Origin: Bacteroidales bacterium
GTDB taxonomy: Bacteria; Bacteroidota; Bacteroidia; Bacteroidales; WCHB1-69
Reading direction: 5' to 3'
DNA length: 5,388 nt
Assembly (NCBI GenBank): GCA_028684405.1
Contig: JAQUGA010000174.1
Coordinates: 1-5,388 of the forward strand
Below the pieces are notes generated by a model. That model ran no database searches. It was not told the DNA's origin and saw only the letters and a list, made by a program, of their open reading frames with translations. A program made the position numbers and the translations under genes. This document shows, piece by piece, positions 1 to 5,388 of this stretch. Positions within the stretch are counted from its first letter, which is position 1. Each line of letters opens with the position of its first letter.

Positions 1-848
1 TAAAAGAGAATCATGTTTCAGGCTGGGATGATCCCCGTATGCCTACTATTTCGGGTATTCGCAGAAGAGGTTATACGCCTGAATCCATTCGTAATTTTGC
101 AGATATTATTGGCGTTGCCAAGCGTGATAATGTGATTGACTTGTCACTTTTGGAATTTTGTGTGCGCGAAGATTTAAATAAAAAAGCACTTCGAACCATG
201 GCTGTGCTTAATCCCATAAAACTTATTATCGACAATTATCCCGAAAATCAATCGGAAGAGATAGAAGCCGTTAATAACCCAGAAGATGAATCTGCTGGAA
301 AAAGAAAAATACAATTTTCTAGAGAATTATGGATTGAACGAGACGATTTTATGGAAAACCCACCAAAAAAATATTTCCGATTATTTGTGGGTGGCGAAGT
401 GCGATTAAAATATGCATATATTATTAAGTGCGAGTCTATTGTGAAAGATGCAGAAGGAAATATTATAGAAATTCACTGTACTTATGACCCTGAAACGAAA
501 AGCGGAAGTGCAAGTTCCCCTAAAAAAGTAAAAGGCACCATTCATTGGATTTCTGCAGAACATTCAAGAAAAGCCAAAGTACGTCTTTTCGACCGCCTTT
601 TCTGTTCACCTGAACCCGATAACACCGAAGAGGGAAAAACCTTTTTAGACAATATTAATCCCGATTCTTTATCGGAAATAGATGCTTTTATTGAACCCAA
701 ATTAGTAGACGAAAGGCCACTTCAGAAATACCAATTTGAACGATTGGGCTATTTTTGTATAGATAAAGACTCAAATGCAGAAACTTTGGTTTTTAACCGT
801 ACCGTTACTTTAAAAGATAGTTGGGCCAAAACAAATGCTTCTAAATAA
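1..848 (+). CDS. glnS: Glutaminyl-tRNA synthetase, C-terminal half (5' partial)
   Basis: Class I aminoacyl-tRNA synthetase that charges tRNA-Gln with glutamine in the cytosol. The reading frame is already open at the left edge: codons from base 3 read KENHVSGWDDPR and run straight into MPTISGIRRRGYT, a hallmark GlnRS stretch just after the KMSKS-like catalytic loop. The ATG at 39 is therefore internal, not the start. The window holds 281 codons of a protein usually near 550 residues. After the helical connector (LNPIKLIIDNY, about 210-250) come the two anticodon-binding beta-barrels. GEVRLKYAYIIK (about 396-428) and YQFERLGYF (about 729-755) closely match E. coli GlnRS and keep Arg and Gln residues at positions that, from memory, contact the anticodon. 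It ends in VFNRTVTLKDSWAK, the typical GlnRS C-terminus. GluRS is excluded because its anticodon domain is alpha-helical. Nothing looks damaged; the Rossmann fold and HIGH motif lie outside the window. Confidence 0.97.
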   Translation, partial: KENHVSGWDDPRMPTISGIRRRGYTPESIRNFADIIGVAKRDNVIDLSLLEFCVREDLNKKALRTMAVLNPIKLIIDNYPENQSEEIEAVNNPEDESAGKRKIQFSRELWIERDDFMENPPKKYFRLFVGGEVRLKYAYIIKCESIVKDAEGNIIEIHCTYDPETKSGSASSPKKVKGTIHWISAEHSRKAKVRLFDRLFCSPEPDNTEEGKTFLDNINPDSLSEIDAFIEPKLVDERPLQKYQFERLGYFCIDKDSNAETLVFNRTVTLKDSWAKTNASK

Positions 849-854
849 ATGTTC

Positions 855-900
855 TGTGTACTGTTTTTTAGTATTTTTAAGGACAGCATACATTTTTTTT
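855..900 (+). terminator. Probable rho-independent terminator of glnS
   Basis: Seven bases after the glnS stop, tgtgtactgt (855-864) pairs with acagcataca (883-892). This gives a 10-position stem with one G-T wobble and one A/C mismatch, an 18-base loop, and a run of eight T immediately after (893-900). Position and T-run fit a terminator that separates glnS from the next gene. The mismatch and long loop make it weaker than the one at 2853-2890. Confidence 0.5.
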
Positions 901-938
901 AGGTACTTTTACCGCATTATTAATTATATTTCGTTTTT

Positions 939-1619
939 ATGAAAAAAATTATTGTTCTTAGTTTGTTAAGTTTTTTGTTTTCTTCTCATATATTTTCTCA
1001 AAAATCGGGAGTAGCAGGTGGAACCAATAGGGATCGAATAATTTTATCGGCTCATAATGGTTTTTGGCAAAACTTAGATGCTGGTGTCAAACAACGTATT
1101 ATTAGTCCGGGCTTCAATGCCGCCATAATGGTCGATTTGCCTACATCTGAAGACAGCCCATTTAGCTTTGGTTTGGGTTTGGGTTTCACATCTCATAACT
1201 TGCATTCAAATGCCGTAACTCAACTTAAATATCCAGAACGAACTACTGAAATGATGGTTATTCCTGATGGAATTAAATATAAGGTTAATAAGCTAAGATT
1301 TAGTTATTTAAATATTCCATTGGAGTTTCGTTTACGTACCAAAGGAGATTTTCGGATTTCTATCGGACTTCGTTCGGGCATAATGATTGATTCTTTTAGC
1401 AAATATTACGGCAACGATATTAGTGGAGTGGATAATCCCATTAAGCATATTGATAAAAAAATTGGCAATCTCGATAAATATTTATTTGAAGCCACCACCC
1501 GAATTGGTTGGAAATGGATTGCGGTGTCGGGTTCATATACTTTAAATGGAATGTTTGAAAAAGATAGAGGTCCAGCAATTTCCCCCATTAATGTGGGTTT
1601 TAGTTTTAGTTTGTATTAA
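939..1619 (+). CDS. Exported outer-membrane beta-barrel protein, PorT-like
   Basis: Predicted 226-residue exported protein, probably a small outer-membrane beta-barrel. Residues 1-21 are a clear Sec signal peptide: MKK, a hydrophobic core, then a likely cut around FSQ-K. The mature part has no other hydrophobic helix and shows short alternating strands rich in Gly and aromatics, such as FSFGLGLGF (76-83), LRFSYLNIPLEFRLR (119-133) and FRISIGLRSGIMI (138-150). It ends on an aromatic after NVGFSFSLY. The 'YLNIPLEFR' then 'GLRSG' pattern is typical of the Bacteroidota outer-membrane beta-barrel domain that includes PorT. I cannot say it is PorT itself, and its cargo or role is unknown. The ATG at 939 is chosen because it opens the signal peptide; no Shine-Dalgarno sequence precedes it. 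It lies 32 bases before the peptidase gene and is probably co-transcribed with it. Confidence is high for a real exported gene and moderate for the barrel family. Confidence 0.8.
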   Translation: MKKIIVLSLLSFLFSSHIFSQKSGVAGGTNRDRIILSAHNGFWQNLDAGVKQRIISPGFNAAIMVDLPTSEDSPFSFGLGLGFTSHNLHSNAVTQLKYPERTTEMMVIPDGIKYKVNKLRFSYLNIPLEFRLRTKGDFRISIGLRSGIMIDSFSKYYGNDISGVDNPIKHIDKKIGNLDKYLFEATTRIGWKWIAVSGSYTLNGMFEKDRGPAISPINVGFSFSLY

Positions 1620-1651
1620 AAAACAAAGTGTGTTAAATAAAAAAATCGAAT

Positions 1652-2836
1652 ATGAAAAGAATAATAACATTTGCAGTTGTTGCAATTTTATTAGCACAAC
1701 AAATTTGGGCTCAGGAAGCCAAAGAAGGATTGACTTTTACCAGAACTGTCGATTTAAAAGCGACCCCCGTTAAAGATCAATATCGTGCAGGAACTTGTTG
1801 GAGTTATGCTGGTTTGGCACTTTTAGAATCGGAACTGATAAAAACAAACAGAGGCGAAATTGATTTGTCAGAATTGTACATCGTTCGGATGACATATGAA
1901 GAGAAAGCAATCAAATATGTGCGCATGCACGGCGAAACAAATTTTGGCGGTGGCGGTGCCTTCCATGATGTTACAAACATGATTAAAAAATATGGAATTG
2001 TTCCCGAAGAGATTTATACGGGCTTAAATTATGGAACCGACAATCATGTTCATGGTGAATTGGATGAGGTTTTAAAAGCCTATTTAGATGCCATTATAAA
2101 AAACAAAAACAGAAGCCTAACCACTGCATGGTTGCCCGGTTTTAGAGCAATTTTGGATGCTTATTTAGGACCTGTTCCCGAAAAATTTAATTATAAAGGA
2201 AAAGAATATACACCCCAATCATATGCCAAAAGTTTGGGTTTAAACATGGATGACTATATTTGTATTAGTTCTTATACACACCATCCATTTTATGCACCTT
2301 TCATTATAGAAATTCCAGATAATTGGGCATGGGAAGTGGTTTACAATCTTCCACTAAATGAGATGATGCAGGTGATTGACTATTCTTTAAACAACGGTTA
2401 TACTATTGGCTGGGCCAGTGATGTAAGCGAAAAAGGATTTTCGTTCAGCAATGGTGTTGCTATTATTCCCGAAACAAACATTAAGGCAATGGACGGACTT
2501 GAAAGAGCAAAATGGGAAAAACTTTCAACCAAAGATTTGCAAAAAGAGCTTTTCTCATTCTCAAAACAAGTTCCCGAAATGATTATTACTCAAGAAAATC
2601 GTCAGTTGGCATTCGACAATTACGAAACCACAGACGATCACGGGATGCAAATTACTGGAATCGCAAAGGACCAGTTCGGAACTAAATATTATTTGGTGAA
2701 AAATTCATGGAATACAAACAATCCATACGATGGTTATTTCCATGCTTCCGAAACCTTTGTAAAATACAAAACCATGAGCATTATGGTCAATAAAAAAGCA
2801 TTGCCGAAAGAAATTCTTAAAAAACTTAACTTATAG
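1652..2836 (+). CDS. Secreted C1-family cysteine peptidase, bleomycin hydrolase/PepC-like
   Basis: Papain-like cysteine peptidase of 394 residues, expected to cleave peptides outside the cytoplasm. Residues 1-20 form a Sec signal peptide (likely cut at IWA-Q), with no lipobox Cys. The active site is complete: Gln43 (oxyanion hole, in PVKDQYRAGTCW), nucleophile Cys49, His330 (TDDHGMQITGIA) and Asn351 (VKNSWN). FGGGGAFHDVTNMIKKYGIVPEE (98-120), SYTHHPFYAPF (207-217) and PDNW followed by YNLPLNEMMQVI (222-242) are characteristic of the C1B branch (bleomycin hydrolase / PepC aminopeptidase), not of cathepsins. C1B enzymes are usually cytosolic, about 445-455 residues, and hexameric. This one is shorter, and after VNKKALPKEI it stops within about ten residues, without the usual C-terminal tail that plugs the active-site cleft. 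No inhibitory propeptide is seen between the signal peptide and Gln43. It lies 32 bases after the barrel gene and ends at a strong terminator. Confidence 0.92.
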   Translation: MKRIITFAVVAILLAQQIWAQEAKEGLTFTRTVDLKATPVKDQYRAGTCWSYAGLALLESELIKTNRGEIDLSELYIVRMTYEEKAIKYVRMHGETNFGGGGAFHDVTNMIKKYGIVPEEIYTGLNYGTDNHVHGELDEVLKAYLDAIIKNKNRSLTTAWLPGFRAILDAYLGPVPEKFNYKGKEYTPQSYAKSLGLNMDDYICISSYTHHPFYAPFIIEIPDNWAWEVVYNLPLNEMMQVIDYSLNNGYTIGWASDVSEKGFSFSNGVAIIPETNIKAMDGLERAKWEKLSTKDLQKELFSFSKQVPEMIITQENRQLAFDNYETTDDHGMQITGIAKDQFGTKYYLVKNSWNTNNPYDGYFHASETFVKYKTMSIMVNKKALPKEILKKLNL

Positions 2837-2852
2837 CTTGCACTGTTTAACT

Positions 2853-2890
2853 ACAAAAAAAGACCTCATTTTCGTGAGGTCTTTTTTTGT
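2853..2890 (+). terminator. Strong rho-independent terminator after the peptidase gene
   Basis: A perfect 16-bp inverted repeat (2853-2868 with 2875-2890) encloses a 6-base ttttcg loop. The inner core agacctca/tgaggtct is GC-containing, and the outer part pairs six A (2855-2860) with six T (2883-2888), so the T-run follows the core directly. It starts 17 bases after the peptidase stop. Because the A and T tracts are symmetrical it could also act on the opposite strand, but no minus-strand gene is seen here. Confidence 0.93.
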
Positions 2891-2947
2891 GGTTTTAGAG
2901 CACAGATGAATCTTTAAAAAGTTTAAAAAACACAAGGATAAATTTGT

Positions 2948-2981
2948 TTTGAATATACTTCGATTATTTTTATTAATTTAG
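2948..2981 (+). promoter_or_regulatory. Candidate Bacteroidota-type promoter for the ftsX operon
   Basis: TTTG at 2948-2951 and TAATTTAG at 2974-2981 are 22 bases apart. This fits the Bacteroidota primary-sigma pattern (TTTG, about 17-23 bases, TAnnTTTG) with one mismatch in the second box. It lies between the strong terminator and the ftsX start, where a new transcript must begin, and predicts a short leader of about 15 bases. The region is very AT-rich, so a chance match is possible. Confidence 0.4.
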
Positions 2982-3002
2982 CACACAAAAATATAATACA
3001 CG

Positions 3003-3881
3003 ATGGCACAACATCCTGAAAAAGTATCTAGATTTAGACTTACAACCCTATTTATTTCCACTGTTTTTAGCATTTCTTTAGTGTTGTTTCTATTGGCTCT
3101 TTTGGGAACTATTTTGTTTCATGCACAGAGGGTTTCAACCTACGTTCGCGAAAATATTGGCTTTTCGGTCATGATGCATCAGGATGTTAGAGAATCTGAA
3201 ATCCTGAGCTTCCAAAAAACCCTTGATGTAGCTCCTTTTGTGAAATCGACAGAATTTATTCCCAAAGAAAAAGCGGCCGAGGAATTAGCGGCTGAACTGG
3301 GCGAAGATTTTATCGACTTTATGGGATACAATCCGCTTCCTTCTTCCATTGAAGTACGACTTAATGCAGATTATACCCAAAACGACAGCCTTGCAGCCAT
3401 CGAAGCAAACCTTTTAAAAAACCCATCTGTAAAAGAAATTTTTTACCAAAAACACTTGGTTGAAAAAGTGAATTCAAACATTGATAAGATTACTTTAATC
3501 TTACTTTCGTTAAGTGTGTTTTTGTTGCTAATTTCCATACTTTTAATCAATAGCACAATTCGCTTGTCGATCTATTCCAAACGATTTATTATAAAAAGTA
3601 TGTTGTTGGTGGGAGCCAGCAGTCGCTTTATCCGCGAACCTTTCATTTTGAAAGGCATTTATCAAGGTTTGTGGGCCGGTATTTTGGCAGCCGCCTATTT
3701 GTTTGGAGTTCTTTGGTTAGGAAATCACTATCTTCCCGAAGTGGTAGATTTTAAGGACATTGACGCTTACCTTAGTATTTTTGGCATTGTTGTTTTGTTT
3801 GGAGTTCTCTTTTCTTGGATTTCAACCAGTTTCTCGGTGCGGAAAATAATAAATATGAAAACAGATAATTTGTATTATTAA
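3003..3881 (+). CDS. ftsX: Cell division protein FtsX (ABC-type permease)
   Basis: Inner-membrane subunit of the FtsEX complex, which couples ATP hydrolysis by FtsE to control of periplasmic peptidoglycan hydrolases during division. The 292-residue protein has the FtsX layout: a short cytoplasmic N-terminus, TM1 (about 17-39), an extracytoplasmic domain (about 40-160), then TM2 (162-184), TM3 (219-240) and TM4 (255-278). The family's cytoplasmic loop lies between TM2 and TM3: NSTIRLSIYSKRFIIKSM then LLVGASSRFIREPFILKG (183-218), where FtsE is expected to dock. In the extracytoplasmic part, ENIGFSVMMHQDV and KSTEFIPKEKAAEEL resemble other FtsX proteins. Length is typical. The ATG at 3003 is the only one suiting the N-terminus; an A-rich stretch precedes it instead of a Shine-Dalgarno site. 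No ftsE is adjacent, unlike the ftsEX pairs of proteobacteria. It heads a tight operon with DUF3098, uppP and truB. Confidence 0.93.
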   Translation: MAQHPEKVSRFRLTTLFISTVFSISLVLFLLALLGTILFHAQRVSTYVRENIGFSVMMHQDVRESEILSFQKTLDVAPFVKSTEFIPKEKAAEELAAELGEDFIDFMGYNPLPSSIEVRLNADYTQNDSLAAIEANLLKNPSVKEIFYQKHLVEKVNSNIDKITLILLSLSVFLLLISILLINSTIRLSIYSKRFIIKSMLLVGASSRFIREPFILKGIYQGLWAGILAAAYLFGVLWLGNHYLPEVVDFKDIDAYLSIFGIVVLFGVLFSWISTSFSVRKIINMKTDNLYY

Positions 3882-3902
3882 AAATAATGAAAACAATAAA
3901 AT

Positions 3903-4214
3903 ATGAAAGTTATTAAAACAGAAAAAAAACCACCTGTAGCAAGTTCGAAAAAGAATATTAAAGAAGAAGGTCAGCATACTTTTCTTTTCACACGCACCAA
4001 TTATATCATTATGATTGTGGGTATTGTTTTTATTGCTTTGGGATATATTTTAATGATTGGTGGAGGTTCCAAAGACCCCAATGTATTTAGTGAGGAAATT
4101 TTTAATACCCAACGTCTTACCGTAGCCCCAATTTTGCTTATTATTGGCTTTATTATCGAGATTTTTGCCATTATGTATCGTAAGAAAGAGACAGAAGAAA
4201 TACTTGAAAATTAA
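3903..4214 (+). CDS. DUF3098 family small membrane protein, function unknown
   Basis: 103-residue protein with two membrane helices, TM1 (about 33-53, YIIMIVGIVFIALGYILM) and TM2 (about 73-92, TVAPILLIIGFIIEIFAIM). They are joined by a short loop with GGGSKDPNVFSEEIFNTQRL (53-72). A hydrophilic, Lys-rich N-terminal tail of about 28 residues and a charged C-terminus (YRKKETEEILEN) suggest both ends are cytoplasmic. The 'FTRTNYIIM..G..FIALGYILM.GGGSKDPNVFSEEIFN..R' pattern matches DUF3098, a Bacteroidota family usually found between ftsX and uppP. No enzymatic motif is visible. It starts 21 bases after ftsX and ends 22 bases before uppP, so it is almost certainly co-transcribed with them. A role beside FtsX or in lipid-carrier recycling is only an inference from context. 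An upstream ATG at 3887 is out of frame and ends after a few codons, so 3903 is the start. Confidence 0.88.
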   Translation: MKVIKTEKKPPVASSKKNIKEEGQHTFLFTRTNYIIMIVGIVFIALGYILMIGGGSKDPNVFSEEIFNTQRLTVAPILLIIGFIIEIFAIMYRKKETEEILEN

Positions 4215-4236
4215 AAATCAATAATATACTTTTTTC

Positions 4237-5037
4237 ATGAATTGGATTGAAGCACTACTCCTTGGTATTGTTCAAGGATTAACTGAGTTTTTGCCTGTTA
4301 GCAGCAGCGGTCATCTCGAAATTGGAAACCATATTTTAGGATTAAAAAATGCAGGAGAAAACAATCTGACATTTACCTTGGTCGTTCATGCAGCCACCGT
4401 TTTAAGCACCTTAACTGTTTTTTATAAAGACATTTTTTCAATTACAAAAGGTTTATTTAAATTTGAAAACAACGAAGAAACTCAATTTGTAACAAACATC
4501 ATTATTTCGATGATTCCTGTTGCAATTGTAGGTCTGTTTTTCAAAGATCAAGTAGAAGCATTGTTTTCCAACGATATTATCTTTGTTGGTTTTGCTCTTC
4601 TTTTGACGGCCTCTTTATTGATTATGTCGCAACTTATGAAAAAGACCAACAAGGAGATTAATCCTTTACGTGCTTTTGTTATTGGAATTTCTCAGGCTCT
4701 TGCCGTTATTCCCGGATTATCACGTTCGGGAGCTACAATTGCAACTGGTTTGTTGCTCGGTGTTAAACGCGAAAAAATGGCTCGCTTTTCCTTCCTAATG
4801 GTGATTGTTCCTGTTTTGGGAGAATCGTTCTTAGAACTTCTCAAAGGCGATTTTTCTGCCGAAATAAGCGGCATTCCGATTCATGTTTTATTAGTTGGAT
4901 TTTTGGGAGCCTATTTATCGGGACTCTTTGCTTGTAAAGCGATGATAAATTTAGTAAGCAAAGCCAAATTGCATTATTTTGCTATTTATTGTATCGTTGT
5001 TGGTCTTTCTGTAATTGTTTTAAATGGACTCTTCTAA
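4237..5037 (+). CDS. uppP: Undecaprenyl-diphosphate phosphatase UppP (BacA)
   Basis: Integral membrane enzyme that removes a phosphate from undecaprenyl diphosphate, regenerating the lipid carrier for peptidoglycan and other envelope polysaccharides; extra copies give bacitracin resistance. The 266-residue protein has the usual family length and several hydrophobic helices. Both signature regions are intact: QGLTEFLPVSSSGHL (13-27), with the (E/Q)xxxE motif as Gln13/Glu17 and conserved His26, and PGLSRSGATIATGLLLG (159-175), whose Arg163 matches the essential Arg of E. coli UppP. The inverted-repeat family signature is completed by REKMARFSFLM (178-188). The start at 4237 gives the canonical MNWIEALLLGIVQG opening. 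It lies 22 bases after the DUF3098 gene, and its stop is one base before the preferred truB start. Confidence 0.97.
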   Translation: MNWIEALLLGIVQGLTEFLPVSSSGHLEIGNHILGLKNAGENNLTFTLVVHAATVLSTLTVFYKDIFSITKGLFKFENNEETQFVTNIIISMIPVAIVGLFFKDQVEALFSNDIIFVGFALLLTASLLIMSQLMKKTNKEINPLRAFVIGISQALAVIPGLSRSGATIATGLLLGVKREKMARFSFLMVIVPVLGESFLELLKGDFSAEISGIPIHVLLVGFLGAYLSGLFACKAMINLVSKAKLHYFAIYCIVVGLSVIVLNGLF

Positions 5038-5038
5038 A

Positions 5039-5388
5039 ATGTATAAACTCAGCGAACTGCTTGCAGAAAGTGTTTTATTGTTTGACAAACCCATCGGTTG
5101 GACCTCTTTTGATTTGGTAAAAAAAATCAGAGGAGTTTTGCGAGATGCCAGCGGTTGCAAAAAAATCAAAATCGGGCATGCTGGCACTTTAGACCCATTA
5201 GCCGATGGATTATTGATTGTTTGCACGGGAAAAAAAACAAAAACCATTGACCAAATTCAGGCTCAAGAAAAAGAGTATACTGGAATCTTCTGCGTAGGAG
5301 CGACCACACCTTCTTTTGATTTAGAATCTGAAATTGACCAAAAATATCCTTACGAACATATTAATCGGGAATTAATAGAATCTGTTTT
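5039..5388 (+). CDS. truB: tRNA pseudouridine-55 synthase TruB (3' partial)
   Basis: Converts uridine 55 of the tRNA T-loop to pseudouridine. The frame stays open to the window edge, giving 116 whole codons of a protein usually 230-310 residues. Visible motifs are VLLFDKPIGWTSFDLVKKIR (12-31), the TruB N-terminal signature, and KIGHAGTLDPLADGLLIVCTGKKTK (44-68), which carries the catalytic Asp52. Tyr80 in KEYTGIF corresponds to the conserved active-site Tyr, and GATTPSFDLESE (88-99) to the family's GxxTxTxDxxG-like segment. The ATG at 5039 avoids overlap with uppP. An in-frame ATG at 5024 would add MDSSK and overlap uppP by 14 bases. Neither has a Shine-Dalgarno sequence, so the choice is open. 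The C-terminal part lies outside the window. Confidence 0.95.
   Translation, partial: MYKLSELLAESVLLFDKPIGWTSFDLVKKIRGVLRDASGCKKIKIGHAGTLDPLADGLLIVCTGKKTKTIDQIQAQEKEYTGIFCVGATTPSFDLESEIDQKYPYEHINRELIESV

Noticed and set aside
904..932. Possible promoter boxes before the barrel gene (TACTTTTA at 904-911, TATATTTC at 925-932)
   Set aside because: Each resembles the TAnnTTTG box with one mismatch, but neither has a good TTTG at the right distance, and the second would place the transcript start at about the ATG. The region is too AT-rich to call.
1170..1186. Short ggtttg tandem repeat
   Set aside because: It encodes the alternating Gly-rich strand FGLGLGF of the beta-barrel, so it is explained by protein composition and is not a separate repeat element.
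1406..1588. 60-codon minus-strand open frame inside the barrel gene
   Set aside because: It lies wholly within a well-supported gene on the other strand, has no recognisable domain and no start context; it is a shadow frame.
1546..1773. 75-codon plus-strand open frame across the barrel/peptidase junction
   Set aside because: It overlaps the end of one supported gene and the signal-peptide region of the next in a different frame, and its translation has no recognisable features.
2891..2947. Repeated tttaaaa tracts between the terminator and the candidate promoter
   Set aside because: No convincing hairpin, operator symmetry or small-RNA layout; consistent with AT-rich spacer DNA.
4692..4874. 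60-codon minus-strand open frame inside uppP
   Set aside because: Antisense to the conserved PGLSRSG region of uppP; its composition only reflects the reverse complement of that gene.
5020..5247. 75-codon minus-strand open frame over the start of truB
   Set aside because: It is antisense to the conserved TruB N-terminus and catalytic motif, which clearly code on the plus strand.

Overview
The window looks like ordinary chromosomal DNA of a Bacteroidota bacterium (class Bacteroidia or a close relative; genus not resolvable). The DNA is AT-rich. None of the six gene starts inside the window has a Shine-Dalgarno sequence, which is typical of the phylum. The best promoter candidate resembles the phylum's TTTG / TAnnTTTG pattern. 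Two exported proteins have signal peptides ending in 'SQ' or 'AQ', and the gene order ftsX - DUF3098 - uppP - truB is one I know from Bacteroidota genomes. All seven genes lie on the + strand.

Region 1 (1-900): the 3' half of glnS (glutaminyl-tRNA synthetase), entering just after the catalytic KMSKS-like loop, followed by a probable imperfect hairpin terminator with a T-run.

Region 2 (939-2890): two genes for exported proteins, 32 bases apart. The first is a small PorT-like outer-membrane beta-barrel protein. The second is a secreted papain-like cysteine peptidase of the bleomycin hydrolase / PepC (C1B) type with an intact Gln-Cys-His-Asn active site. A very strong terminator with a perfect 16-bp stem closes this unit.

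Region 3 (about 2940 to the end): a likely four-gene operon for envelope and housekeeping functions. ftsX is the membrane half of the FtsEX division complex. It is followed by a two-helix DUF3098 membrane protein of unknown function, uppP (undecaprenyl-diphosphate phosphatase, which recycles the lipid carrier for peptidoglycan), and truB (tRNA pseudouridine-55 synthase, cut by the window end). Gaps are 21, 22 and 1 bases, so co-transcription is likely.

I see no mobile element, CRISPR array, RNA gene, phage or defence system. The least understood items are the DUF3098 protein between FtsX and UppP, and the secreted C1B peptidase that seems to lack the C-terminal tail that makes its cytosolic relatives aminopeptidases.
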